From G965220825 sp965220825 (GTDB lineage: Bacteria; Pseudomonadota; Alphaproteobacteria; UBA828): 64,000 nucleotides of DNA. The translations under genes and the position numbers were made by a program. Positions 43,388-52,467 of the stretch are shown piece after piece. The DNA lies in assembly GCA_965220825.1 (NCBI GenBank), contig OZ244839.1:806001-870000 (forward strand). The letters are read 5' to 3'. The notes beneath the pieces were generated by a model. It ran no database searches. It was given only the letters and a program-made list of their open reading frames with translations, and had not been told where the DNA came from. Position 1 is the first letter of the stretch. Every line of letters begins with the position of its first letter.

Positions 43388-44469
43388 CCGACGCCCTGCT
43401 CGTCCTCGACAATCTCGTCAAGCGCTTCGGCGACCAGGAGGCGGTGCGCGGGGTTAGCCTCGAGATCGCGCGCGGCGAGTTCATCGCTCTCATGGGGCCG
43501 TCCGGCTGCGGCAAGACCACCACGCTCCGCATGATCGCCGGGCTCGAGGAGCCCACCGCCGGCGAGATTCGCCTCGCCGGCGAGCGGGTCAACGAACGCA
43601 AGCCGTGGGAACGCAACACCCCCATGGTATGGCAGAGCCTTGCGCTCTTCCCCTATCTCAGCGTGACGAAGAATGTCGAGTTCGGCCTCAAGATGCGCAA
43701 GGTACCCGCCGGCGAGCGCCGGAAGCGTGCCCTCAAATGGCTGGAGCAGGTGGGGATCGCGGAACATGCGAACCGCAATATCGCGCGGCTTTCCGGCGGC
43801 GAGCGTCAACGTGTGGCACTCGCGCGGGCCCTCGTCACCGAACCGCCGATTCTGCTGCTTGACGAGCCGCTGAGCGCGCTGGACGCCCACCTCCGCGTGC
43901 GCATGCAGTCGGAGATCGCCCAGCTCCATCGCCAGCTCGGGATCACCTTCGTCTATGTGACCCACAACCAGTCCGAAGCCTTCGCCATGGCAAGCCGGGT
44001 CGCCATCATGAACGAGGGCCTCATCCAGCAGATAGGCGCGCCGAAAGAGGTCTACCGTGCGCCCGCCAACCGCTTCGTCGCCGAGTTCGTCGGAACCAAC
44101 AACATCATCGAGGGCCGCACCGGCGCCGTCGCGGGAAATCGCATCCAGGTGGAGACTGCCCACGGCCGCTTCGAGGCGCCCCTGCCGAAGGATCGCGCGC
44201 TGAGCGCGGGCGATCCCGTCCATCTCGTGATCGGCGGGGATCTGGTGACCCTGCCCGCGCTGGAGTCGGGCCACGAAAACGCGATTTCCGGCGCGGTGAT
44301 CAGCGAGGAATTCGTGGGTTCGGTCGTAACGCTCCATCTCGATGTCGGCGGAGACGCGGTGTTCCGCGTGCAAAAACAGGCCCGCGACCTGGACGAGGTG
44401 GACGTAAGCCCCGGCCAGGTCCTGAGCGCCTCCTGGCGTGCGGACGACACCTACGTCCTGCCGAAATAA
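43384..44469 (+). CDS. PotA-like ABC ATPase
   Basis: 361 residues from ATG 43384, coupled by ATGA to the permease. All ATPase motifs are canonical: Walker A GPSGCGKTT, Q-loop MVWQSLALFP, signature LSGGERQRVALAR, Walker B ILLLDEPLSALD, H-switch YVTHNQSEA. The C-terminal ~110 residues are a TOBE domain. It serves as a normal homodimer, in contrast to the paired ATPases at 15397-17596. Confidence 0.94.
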   Translation: MTDALLVLDNLVKRFGDQEAVRGVSLEIARGEFIALMGPSGCGKTTTLRMIAGLEEPTAGEIRLAGERVNERKPWERNTPMVWQSLALFPYLSVTKNVEFGLKMRKVPAGERRKRALKWLEQVGIAEHANRNIARLSGGERQRVALARALVTEPPILLLDEPLSALDAHLRVRMQSEIAQLHRQLGITFVYVTHNQSEAFAMASRVAIMNEGLIQQIGAPKEVYRAPANRFVAEFVGTNNIIEGRTGAVAGNRIQVETAHGRFEAPLPKDRALSAGDPVHLVIGGDLVTLPALESGHENAISGAVISEEFVGSVVTLHLDVGGDAVFRVQKQARDLDEVDVSPGQVLSASWRADDTYVLPK

Positions 44470-44495
44470 CGTCCCACGAACGGAAGGGAGACGGC

Positions 44496-46034
44496 ATGTC
44501 CATACTCGTACGAGACGCGACGATCATCGCCATGGACGGTGAGCACGGTAGCGAGCCTTTCCGGGGCGACATTCTGATCGAAGGCGAGCGTATTGCGCGG
44601 ATCGGCCCGGCGCCCGGAAACGGCGACGGGGCGGACGGCGCCGACAGGGTGATCGACGGCCGGGACAAGCTGGTGATCCCCGGCCTGATCAACGGCCATA
44701 TCCACACGCCCGAGGCCTTCGCCAAGGGGCGCTACGACAATATGCCGCTGGAACTCTGGATGACGCTCGCCTACGGCATTCTGGGCGCCGCCGAGCTTAC
44801 GCCGCGGATGATCTATCTACGCTCCGCGCTCTGCGCCATGGACGCGATCAAGACCGGCGTCACCTTCTTCTCCGACGACATTCTCGAGTTTCCGCTGCAG
44901 TCCATGGAGACCATGGGTGCCGTTTTCCAGGCCTATGAAGATGTCGGCCTGCGCGCCTCGATCTCGGGCCATGTGATCGACCGCAAGCTGCCCGATACCA
45001 TCGTCTATCTGAACGATCTCCTGCCCGACGACGTCAAGCGCGAGATCGAGGCCCAAGTGCCGCCCTCGGCCGAGGAGTTTCGCGCCTTCTGCGAAGACGC
45101 CTTCTCCCGCTATCACGACCGCGCGGGCCGGCTGCGCTTCATGCCTGCGCCTTCCGGCCCCCAGCGCTGCACCGAGGACCTCATGCGCGAAGCAGACGAG
45201 TTCGCGCGCGCAAACGGCCTTCCCTTCCATACCCACATCCTCGAATCGAAGGTGCAGGCGGTCACCGGCAAGGAGTTCTACGGCAGGACGCTGATCCGCT
45301 ACATGCACGATCTCGGGCTGCTCAATCGCAACACCACCATCGCCCACGGCATCTGGCTCACCGACGACGATATCGAGCTGATGGGCGAAGCGCGCTGTTC
45401 GGTCGTCCACAACGCACTCTCGAACCTCAAGCTCGGCTCCGGCATATGCCCCGTCCGGCGCCTGCTGGATGCGGGCGTGAACCTTGCGCTGGGCTCGGAC
45501 GGCCTCTCCACCAGCGACACGCCGCGCATGTTCAGCGTGATGCAATGCGCGGGGCTGATGCACAACGTCTCGTCGCCGGACAACGCCTATTGGCTGGACG
45601 CCCATGAGGTGCTGCACGCCGCCACCCTCGGCGGCGCCTATAGCGTGCTCCTGGAGGACGAGATCGGCTCTCTGGAGCCCGGCAAGCGGGCCGACATGGC
45701 GATCCTCGACATGCGCACCGCCAATTTCACGCCACTCAACGACGTGCGGAACCATCTGGTCTACTGCGAGAACGGAAGCTCCGTGAGGACAGTGATCGTC
45801 AATGGCGAGATCATGGTGGAGGACGGCAAGCTCACCCGCGTGGACGAAGAGGCCCTCATGGACGAATTGCGCGACATGCTGCCCGCCATCAAGGCGGACC
45901 AGGAGCAGCTCGAGGCGAAGAACCGCGTCTTCATCCCGCCGCTTGCCGAAGTCTGGCGGCGCTGTGCTGCCACCGATATCGGGATCAACCGCTGGGGCAG
46001 CGACAACGTGCCGCGCTGGCCCACCAACCGCTGA
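44496..46034 (+). CDS. TRZ/ATZ-type amidohydrolase (deaminase-like)
   Basis: 512 residues, ATG 44496, preceded by GGAAGGGAGAC. Metal site: GLINGHIHTPE (HxH), FHTHILESK, TTIAHGIWL and GSDGLSTSDTP, i.e. the mononuclear-metal cytosine-deaminase/atrazine-chlorohydrolase group. Longer than the usual ~450-480, with an extra C-terminal segment ending GSDNVPRWPTNR. It probably deaminates or dechlorinates an N-heterocycle or guanidino-ring; the substrate is not determined. It lies 26 bases after the ATPase gene, inside the importer operon. Confidence 0.87.
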   Translation: MSILVRDATIIAMDGEHGSEPFRGDILIEGERIARIGPAPGNGDGADGADRVIDGRDKLVIPGLINGHIHTPEAFAKGRYDNMPLELWMTLAYGILGAAELTPRMIYLRSALCAMDAIKTGVTFFSDDILEFPLQSMETMGAVFQAYEDVGLRASISGHVIDRKLPDTIVYLNDLLPDDVKREIEAQVPPSAEEFRAFCEDAFSRYHDRAGRLRFMPAPSGPQRCTEDLMREADEFARANGLPFHTHILESKVQAVTGKEFYGRTLIRYMHDLGLLNRNTTIAHGIWLTDDDIELMGEARCSVVHNALSNLKLGSGICPVRRLLDAGVNLALGSDGLSTSDTPRMFSVMQCAGLMHNVSSPDNAYWLDAHEVLHAATLGGAYSVLLEDEIGSLEPGKRADMAILDMRTANFTPLNDVRNHLVYCENGSSVRTVIVNGEIMVEDGKLTRVDEEALMDELRDMLPAIKADQEQLEAKNRVFIPPLAEVWRRCAATDIGINRWGSDNVPRWPTNR

Positions 46035-46076
46035 CCCGCCCTCGCGCAGAGACGCGCACGAACGAGGAGGCGCGGC

Positions 46077-46898
46077 ATGACCCGACCGGTGCGCATCGCC
46101 GAAATCCCCTGGACGGATTACACGCACCGCGTGCACGAGGAAAACCCGACGGTGATTCTCCCCGTCGGTTCGCTGGAACAGCACGGGCCGCACCTGCCGA
46201 TGAACTGCGATACGGCAATCCCCACCGCGCTCTCGGAGCGGGTCGCGGCACGCACCGGCGACATGGTGGCACCCACGATCTGCTATGGGTACAAGTCCCA
46301 GCCCAAGTCCGGCGGCGGGAACCATTTCCCCGGCACCACGAGCCTCGATGGAGAAACCCTGATCCACACGGTGCGGGACGTGATTAGCGAGTTCGCGCGT
46401 CACGGCGTCCGCCGCATGGCGCTGGTGGACGGCCACTACGAGAACAACATGTTTTTGGTGGAAGGCATCGACCTCGCGCTCCGAGGGCTTCGGCGCGAGG
46501 GCGTGCACGACATGCGCATCGCGAAGCTCCCCTACTGGGAATATGTCTCAGACGAAACCCTCGCCTTCGCCTGGCCCGACGGCTTTCCCGGCTGGCCGCT
46601 CGAGCATGCGGGGCTGATGGAAACCTCCGTCATGCTGTACCTCTATCCGGCGCTGGTGAACATGAAGCTCGCCCCGAGCCACCCGCCGGCGGACTTTCCA
46701 ATCCACGACATCTACCCGACGGAGCCCGGACACGTCCCCCGGTCGGGGGCCCTTTCGCCCTCCAGGGCGGCGACTGCGGAGAAGGGCGAGCGTTTCGTCA
46801 CCGACTATGTGGAAGGCATGACGGCGGCGCTCACCGAGATTTTCGGACCGAAGAAGACCACCGCCAAGCGCGCTCGCGCATCGAGAAAAAAACAATGA
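46077..46898 (+). CDS. Creatininase family amidohydrolase
   Basis: 273 residues, ATG 46077, preceded by GAGGAGGCGC. Zn/Mn ligands of the creatininase fold: LPVGSLEQHGPHLPMNCDT (Glu, His, Asp), GHYENN and HAGLMETS (Glu). The family includes creatininase (creatinine to creatine) and mycofactocin- and lactam-related hydrolases. A basic Lys/Arg C-terminal tail (KKTTAKRARASRKKQ) is atypical. Overlaps the ureohydrolase start by 4 bases. Confidence 0.87.
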   Translation: MTRPVRIAEIPWTDYTHRVHEENPTVILPVGSLEQHGPHLPMNCDTAIPTALSERVAARTGDMVAPTICYGYKSQPKSGGGNHFPGTTSLDGETLIHTVRDVISEFARHGVRRMALVDGHYENNMFLVEGIDLALRGLRREGVHDMRIAKLPYWEYVSDETLAFAWPDGFPGWPLEHAGLMETSVMLYLYPALVNMKLAPSHPPADFPIHDIYPTEPGHVPRSGALSPSRAATAEKGERFVTDYVEGMTAALTEIFGPKKTTAKRARASRKKQ

Positions 46899-47854
46899 CC
46901 GGCCCCTACAACGAACCCGTCAGCGGCATGGACATGCCGCGCTTCGCCGGCATGCCCACTTTCATGCGCCTTCCCTACGCCACGGACTTCGCCGAGGTCG
47001 ATATCGCGCTGGTGGGCGTGCCGTGGGACGGCGGCACCACCAACCGTGCCGGCGCCCGCCACGGCCCCCGGGAGATTCGCAACATGTCGAGCCTGATGCG
47101 GCGCACCCATCACGCGCTCGGCATCTGCCCCTACGAGCTCTGCCGGATCGCCGATTGCGGCGATGCGAGCGTCAACCCGGTGGACCTGAACGACACGATC
47201 GAACGCGTCGAGCGCTTCTTCGGGGCGCTGCACGAAGCGGGGACGACCACGCTCGCCGCCGGCGGGGACCATCTGATAACGCTCCCCATCATGCGCGCCA
47301 TCGCCCGCGACCGGCCGCTCGGAATGATCCATTTCGATGCCCATTCCGATACCTGGGACGACTATTTCGGAGGCTACAAGCTCACCCACGGCACGCCTTT
47401 CCGCCGCGCGGTGGAGGAAGGCCTGCTGGATCCGAAGCGGACCGTCCAGATCGGCATCAGAGGCTCGGTCTACGACGCCCACGACATGGACTTCGCCCAC
47501 GATTCCGGCATGCGGGTGATTACCATCGAGGAATATTTCGCGCTCGGCTGGGAGAAGGTCGTCGCCGAGGCCCGCCGGGTGGTGGGCGACGGCCCCACCT
47601 ATATCAGCTTCGATGTGGACGGGCTCGATCCCGTCTATGCGCCCGGAACCGGCACGCCGGAGATCGGCGGCTATTCCACCTTCGAGGCCCAGTGCATGCT
47701 GCGCGGCGCCCGCGGCCTCGATCTGGTGGGCGGCGACGTGGTAGAGGTCGCACCGCCTTTCGACCCCAGCGGCAACACCGCCCTGGTGGGCGCCACCATG
47801 ATGTTTGAAATTCTCTGTGTACTGGCGGAAGCGGCGGCCTCGAGGCGTCGTTAG
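46895..47854 (+). CDS. Ureohydrolase (agmatinase/guanidinobutyrase-like)
   Basis: 319 residues, ATG 46895 (ATGA overlap). Mn ligands: AGGDHLITLP (GGDH), HFDAHSDTWDD (DAHxD) and SFDVDGLDPVYAPGTGTPE (SxDxDxxDP). The start MDMPRFAGMPTFMRLP and the HGTPFRRAVEEGLLD segment resemble the guanidinobutyrase/guanidinopropionase/agmatinase clade as I remember it. Releases urea from a guanidino compound. With the creatininase it suggests a guanidino-type substrate for the operon. Confidence 0.88.
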   Translation: MTGPYNEPVSGMDMPRFAGMPTFMRLPYATDFAEVDIALVGVPWDGGTTNRAGARHGPREIRNMSSLMRRTHHALGICPYELCRIADCGDASVNPVDLNDTIERVERFFGALHEAGTTTLAAGGDHLITLPIMRAIARDRPLGMIHFDAHSDTWDDYFGGYKLTHGTPFRRAVEEGLLDPKRTVQIGIRGSVYDAHDMDFAHDSGMRVITIEEYFALGWEKVVAEARRVVGDGPTYISFDVDGLDPVYAPGTGTPEIGGYSTFEAQCMLRGARGLDLVGGDVVEVAPPFDPSGNTALVGATMMFEILCVLAEAAASRRR

Positions 47855-47879
47855 CCGCTTCGGGACGACGGAGAATCCG

Positions 47880-48350
47880 ATGAACGACAGCGAATATATG
47901 CGCTACGCCATCGCCCTCTGCAAAGAGAAGATGGACGCCGGTGTGGGCGGCTATTGCGCCTCCATCGTGGTGCGCAACGGCGAGGTGATCGGCCGCGGTT
48001 GGAACAATGTGATCGAGGAAAACGACCCCACCGGCCATTGCGAGATCAACGCCATCCGGGACGCCTGCGGACGCGTCGGCGATTGGAACCTCTCGGGCTC
48101 CACCCTTTACACCACATGGGAACCTTGCGCGATGTGCGCCGCAGCCATCTGGTGGGCGCGGATAGACCGGGTCTTCTATGCCAACCTGCTGAGCGATGCG
48201 ACGAGGCTCGGCATGGATATCGGCGATCTGAACGAAGAAGTCGCCACGCCCTCCGAACTGCGCCGCCGCCCCTACCGGCGCCTCCTCGGCGACGAGGCCT
48301 TCGCCGTGGTCGAGGCATGGTGGAACAAGCAGGAGCGCGATCTCATCTGA
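47880..48350 (+). CDS. CMP/guanine-deaminase-like zinc enzyme
   Basis: 156 residues from ATG 47880, after CGGAGA. Zinc motif HCEINAIR (HxE) and EPCAMCAAAIWW (PCxxC). Deaminates a cytosine, guanine, adenine or similar ring amine; the short form fits guanine deaminase-like or nucleoside deaminases. It is the last gene of the 40442-48350 operon. What it deaminates is not shown. Confidence 0.87.
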   Translation: MNDSEYMRYAIALCKEKMDAGVGGYCASIVVRNGEVIGRGWNNVIEENDPTGHCEINAIRDACGRVGDWNLSGSTLYTTWEPCAMCAAAIWWARIDRVFYANLLSDATRLGMDIGDLNEEVATPSELRRRPYRRLLGDEAFAVVEAWWNKQERDLI

Positions 48351-48452
48351 CGGAGGCGGCTCGAACCGACGGAATCGCTTGCCTCGCCGCGGCTCCGGGG
48401 ATAGGTTCCGCGTGATGGGCCGGGGGCGGCCGCCAGTCGTGGAGGCGCGAGA

Positions 48453-48914
48453 ATGGCGCGGGTTACGGTAGAGGACTGCGTAGAGAAGGTCCCCAATCGT
48501 TTCGAACTTGTTCTGCTCGCAGCCCACCGGGCGCGGGACATTCGGTCGGGCTCGCCGCTCACCGTGGAGCGCGACAACGACAAGAACGCGGTGATTGCGC
48601 TCCGGGAGATCGCCGACGAAACCGTCGATATCGAGGCGCTCCGCTATGGGCTCGAGCATGGCCCCGAACCCGATGCCGACATCGACGAGCCCGACGAGGA
48701 CACCATGGCCGTGCTCGCCGCCGAGGCCGCCTGGGCCGGTGTGACCGGCCAGACCGCCGCGGCGGAAGCCGGTGACGACGCGTCCGAGACCCAGGCCGAA
48801 GCGGCAGCAGAAGGCGTCGAAGCGGGCGAAGACGGCACGGAAGGCGTCGCGCACCAAGAACCTCTGGATGCGGAGGAGCCGGAAACGGGGCGGCCCCTCA
48901 AGGACGAGGCCTGA
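48453..48914 (+). CDS. rpoZ: RNA polymerase omega subunit
   Basis: Assembles RNA polymerase and binds ppGpp. 153 residues, longer than E. coli omega (91). The core (ARVTVEDCVEKVPNRFELVL, AAHRARDI, NDKNAVIALREIAD) is canonical. After it comes a very acidic, Ala/Glu-rich tail of ~75 residues (from EHGPEPDADIDEPDEDTMAV). It follows GGAGGCGCGAGA and is 78 bases upstream of rsh, which fits the omega-ppGpp link. Confidence 0.94.
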   Translation: MARVTVEDCVEKVPNRFELVLLAAHRARDIRSGSPLTVERDNDKNAVIALREIADETVDIEALRYGLEHGPEPDADIDEPDEDTMAVLAAEAAWAGVTGQTAAAEAGDDASETQAEAAAEGVEAGEDGTEGVAHQEPLDAEEPETGRPLKDEA

Positions 48915-48915
48915 G

Positions 48916-48957
48916 CGGACGCGCTCTCCACACCCCCGTCTTGCGGGGGCCCGTCCG
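48916..48957 (+). other. Stem-loop between rpoZ and rsh
   Basis: Inner stem CCCCCG (48933-48938) with CGGGGG (48944-48949), inside an outer 6-bp stem CGGACG (48916-48921) with CGTCCG (48952-48957). There is no U-tract. It could modulate expression of rsh relative to rpoZ. Confidence 0.4.
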
Positions 48958-48991
48958 ACCCGCGCAATCCCCGCCCGACGCATGAACCCGT

Positions 48992-51136
48992 TTGATCCGG
49001 CAATACGAACTCGTTGAACGGGTCAGAAGCTACGAGCCTTCGGCCGACGAAGCGCTTCTGAACCGCGCCTACGTCTTCTCGATGAAGTCCCACGGCACGC
49101 AGACGCGGGCAAGTGGCGACCCCTACTTCTCCCATCCCCTCGAAGTCGCAGGCATCCTCACCGACCTGAAGCTCGACAGCCTCTCGATCGTGACGGCGCT
49201 GCTCCACGACACGGTCGAAGACACGGTAGCCACAATCGAGGAGATTCAGGAACTCTTCGGCGAAGAGACGGCGCGCCTCGTGGACGGCGTGACCAAGCTG
49301 AGCAGGCTGGACCTGCAGTCGGACAAGGCGCACCAGGCGGAGAATCTCCGCAAGTTCCTCCTCGCCATGTCGGAGGATATTCGCGTGCTGCTGGTCAAGC
49401 TCGCAGACCGGCTCCACAACATGCGGACTCTGAGCCACATCCCGGACGACGGGAAGCGCCATCGTATCGCGCTCGAGACCATGGACATCTACGCACCGCT
49501 CGCCGAGCGCATTGGCCTCCAGGCCTTCAAGGCGGAGCTCGAAGATCTCGCCTTCGCCGAGTTGAACCCGCACGGCTTCCGCTCGCTCGCCACTCGCCTG
49601 GAGTTCCTGCGCAACGAAGCGGGAGACACCACGAGCCGCGTGGCGGACGCACTGACCGCAACGCTTCGCGACGCCCGGCTCCGCGCCAATGTAACCGGGC
49701 GCGAGAAGCGGCCCTACTCCATCTGGCGCAAGATGGAGCGGAAGAACCTCACCTTCGAACAACTTACGGATATTGTGGGCTTTCGCATCGTCACCGACAC
49801 CGAGGAAGACTGCTACCGGGCGCTCGGTATCGTTCACCGTGCCTATTCCATGGTGCCCGAGCGCTTCAAGGACTACATCAGCACGCCCAAGCCCAACGGC
49901 TACCGCTCGATCCATACCACCGTCATCGGCCCCGAGCAGCGGCGTATCGAGATCCAGATTCGCACCCGGGACATGCACGAGGAGGCGGAATACGGGGTCG
50001 CAGCCCACTGGCTATTCAAGCAGCAAGGCACGGTGCAGGACGGCCACCGCTACCGCTGGTTGCGTGAACTGCTCGAGATTCTGGACAACGCCGCGGGGCT
50101 CGAGGAATTTCTCGATCATACCAAGCTGGAAATGTTCCAGGACCAGGTGTTCTGTTTTTCGCCGAAGGGGGAGCTGATCGCGCTGCCCACCGGAGCGACG
50201 GCGGTGGACTTCGCCTATGCGGTGCATACCGATGTCGGCGATACCACCGTAGGCGCGAAGGTCAACGGCCGCATGGTGCCACTGAGGACCGTGCTCCAGA
50301 ACGGCGATCAGGTGGAAATCCTGCGCTCGAGCGTGCCGCGCCCCCTGCCGGCCTGGGAGAGCTTCGCCGTGACCGGCAAGGCGCGTGCCCGCATCCGGCG
50401 CTTCGCCCGCTTGAAGCAGCGCGACGAATTCATCGCGCTCGGGCGCGCCATTGTCGAGAAAGCCTTTCGCGAGATGGATTCGGACTACGCGGCGGGCCTG
50501 GTGGAGGACGCCCTCCCCCGGCTCAAGCAGCCGGGTATGGACGAGCTCATGCTGGCGCTCGGCCAAGGCGAGATCACAAGCGACGAGCTCACCGACGCCC
50601 TGTTCCCCGCGCGCCGCATCAAGGGCGTTCCACGGCGCGCACGCTCCATGACGCGGATGCGAAGCGGCGCCAAGGCCGGCGATACCGGGATCCCCGTGCG
50701 GGGCCTCATACCCGGCATGGCGGTGCATCTCGCCGATTGCTGCAATCCGCTTCCCGGCGAACGGATCGTCGGCATCGTCGCCACCGGCAAGGGCGTCACC
50801 ATCCACACCATCGATTGCGATACGCTGGAGGCCTTCAACGACACGCCGGAGCGCTGGCTCGACCTCTCCTGGGACCCGGACGCCGCGGGCACTGGCATTC
50901 ATGTCGGACGCCTCGGCATGACGGTCACCAACGAAACCGGCAGCCTGAGCGCACTGACGACGGCAATCGCGCGGAGCAAGGGCAATATCAGCAACTTGAA
51001 AATCACGAGCCGGTCGCTGGAGTTCTTCGAAATGCTGATAGATGTGGAGGTCCAGGACGTAAAGCACCTCGGCAATATCGTGGCCGCGCTGCGGGCACTG
51101 CCGGCCGTCAGCAATGTGGTGCGGCAGAAGGGCTGA
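48992..51136 (+). CDS. rsh: (p)ppGpp synthetase/hydrolase (Rsh)
   Basis: 714 residues. Hydrolase domain with HDTVEDT (metal site) and a synthetase domain with KLADRLHNM and FKDYISTPKPNGYRSIHTTV. TGS (SPKGELIALPTGATAVDFAY) and C-terminal ACT domains (TNETGSLSALTTAIARSKGN) follow. A single bifunctional Rsh is the usual alphaproteobacterial form. The start is TTG 48992 (LIRQYELVERV); the ATG at 48982 is in another frame, and family members begin at this position with MMRQYELVERV. No strong ribosome site precedes it. Confidence 0.94.
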   Translation: MIRQYELVERVRSYEPSADEALLNRAYVFSMKSHGTQTRASGDPYFSHPLEVAGILTDLKLDSLSIVTALLHDTVEDTVATIEEIQELFGEETARLVDGVTKLSRLDLQSDKAHQAENLRKFLLAMSEDIRVLLVKLADRLHNMRTLSHIPDDGKRHRIALETMDIYAPLAERIGLQAFKAELEDLAFAELNPHGFRSLATRLEFLRNEAGDTTSRVADALTATLRDARLRANVTGREKRPYSIWRKMERKNLTFEQLTDIVGFRIVTDTEEDCYRALGIVHRAYSMVPERFKDYISTPKPNGYRSIHTTVIGPEQRRIEIQIRTRDMHEEAEYGVAAHWLFKQQGTVQDGHRYRWLRELLEILDNAAGLEEFLDHTKLEMFQDQVFCFSPKGELIALPTGATAVDFAYAVHTDVGDTTVGAKVNGRMVPLRTVLQNGDQVEILRSSVPRPLPAWESFAVTGKARARIRRFARLKQRDEFIALGRAIVEKAFREMDSDYAAGLVEDALPRLKQPGMDELMLALGQGEITSDELTDALFPARRIKGVPRRARSMTRMRSGAKAGDTGIPVRGLIPGMAVHLADCCNPLPGERIVGIVATGKGVTIHTIDCDTLEAFNDTPERWLDLSWDPDAAGTGIHVGRLGMTVTNETGSLSALTTAIARSKGNISNLKITSRSLEFFEMLIDVEVQDVKHLGNIVAALRALPAVSNVVRQKG

Positions 51137-51330
51137 CTGCGCGCTTCGTCTTGCGCCGGTCCCTGCGCTTAGGCTATTCAAGTAACAGGAGTTTATGCTC
51201 GAACGGTTGGGGCCCGGGCGACAATTTCAGAATATGTCCGAGGCCGGGAGGTAGGTATGGTCGCGAGCGCCGACGCGGGGGCGGTCTTCGGTTTCCCGCG
51301 GGTGATGGGCCGGCGGACGATGGATTTGGC

Positions 51331-52020
51331 GTGAGTCTTTTTCGTCGGCGCGAAACGCTGAGCAGATGGCAGCGGCTGTACCGTTTCGTTTGGCCACGTA
51401 TGGGTTGGCGCCGCGTGGCGCTCTATTGGGCTCATAAGCTCAAGCGCCTGCAAGGCTCGCCCTACGCCATCGCCTGCGGTTTCGCCTGCGGCGCGGCCGT
51501 CTCCTTCACGCCCTTCATCGGGTTCCACTTCATCCTCGCCGCAGCGCTCGCCTGGATGCTCCGCGGCAACATAATCGCCTCGGCAATCGGCACGGCGGTC
51601 GGAAATCCGTGGACCTTTCCGTTCATCTGGGCCGGCACCATCTGGCTCGGCACGACGATCCTCGGCTACGAGCGCGGCGAAGACGTGCCGGCGGACCTCT
51701 CCTTCACCATGATTTTCGAGGAGCCGGGGACCGTGCTCGTCCCCATGCTGGTGGGCGGTGTGCCGGTCGCCGCGGTGGTCTGGATCACGTTCTTCCTCTC
51801 GATCCGCAGGATCGTCGCAAATTACCAGACCCACCGGCGGACCAAGCGCCTTCGCCGCCGGCAGATATTGGAGGCCGAACGCGCCACCAATGCGAACGAA
51901 GCCGACGAGACGGATATCGAGCGCGACATCAGCATTCCCCCCGAAGAAGGCGAAGGCAAGCCTCTGGGCGCCAGCGTAACCCAGCTGCGCAATGCCGTCG
52001 CCGACCGCGGCGGGCAATGA
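51331..52020 (+). CDS. DUF2062 membrane protein
   Basis: 229 residues from GTG 51331; no in-frame ATG is near, and this start fits the family's LFRRR...LYWAHKLKRLQGSP beginning. SPYAIACGFACGAAVSFTPF is the core hydrophobic signature, with two further membrane segments (GVPVAAVVWITFFLSI). Acidic tail. Function unknown. It overlaps acpS by 4 bases (ATGA at 52017). 194 bases lie between it and rsh; no gene was seen there. Confidence 0.88.
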   Translation: MSLFRRRETLSRWQRLYRFVWPRMGWRRVALYWAHKLKRLQGSPYAIACGFACGAAVSFTPFIGFHFILAAALAWMLRGNIIASAIGTAVGNPWTFPFIWAGTIWLGTTILGYERGEDVPADLSFTMIFEEPGTVLVPMLVGGVPVAAVVWITFFLSIRRIVANYQTHRRTKRLRRRQILEAERATNANEADETDIERDISIPPEEGEGKPLGASVTQLRNAVADRGGQ

Positions 52021-52421
52021 TCATCGGCCTCGGAAGCGATATCGTCGACATCCGCCGAATCGCGAATGTCCTCGATCGCTTCGGAGACCGCTTCACCCAC
52101 CGCATTTTCACGGAAGCCGAACGGGCGCGCTCCGAACGCCGCCTGAAGCGGGCGGAAAGCTACGCCCGCCGCTTTGCCGCCAAGGAAGCCTGCGCCAAGG
52201 CGCTCGGCACGGGGCTCCGTCAAGGCGTGTTCTGGCGAGACATGGCGGTCGTCAATCTTCCTTCGGGCCAGCCCACCATGGTCCTCACCGGCGGTGCGCA
52301 GCGGCGCTTGCAATCGCTGACACCTTCGGGCATGAGATGCCGGATCGATCTGTCGATCACCGACGAGCCGCCCATCGCCCATGCCATCGTGATTATTGCG
52401 GCGATACCCGCGGCCGCTTGA
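52017..52421 (+). CDS. acpS: Holo-[acyl-carrier-protein] synthase
   Basis: Transfers 4'-phosphopantetheine from CoA to ACP. 134 residues; MIIGLGSDIVDIRRI starts with the Mg ligand Asp (D8), and FAAKEACAKALGTGL has the second metal Glu. The start overlaps the DUF2062 stop. lepB follows after 46 bases. Confidence 0.94.
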   Translation: MIIGLGSDIVDIRRIANVLDRFGDRFTHRIFTEAERARSERRLKRAESYARRFAAKEACAKALGTGLRQGVFWRDMAVVNLPSGQPTMVLTGGAQRRLQSLTPSGMRCRIDLSITDEPPIAHAIVIIAAIPAAA

Positions 52422-52467
52422 GGCGGAGACGCCGGGGCTCCCTCGCTCTGAACCGGACCCGATCTTC

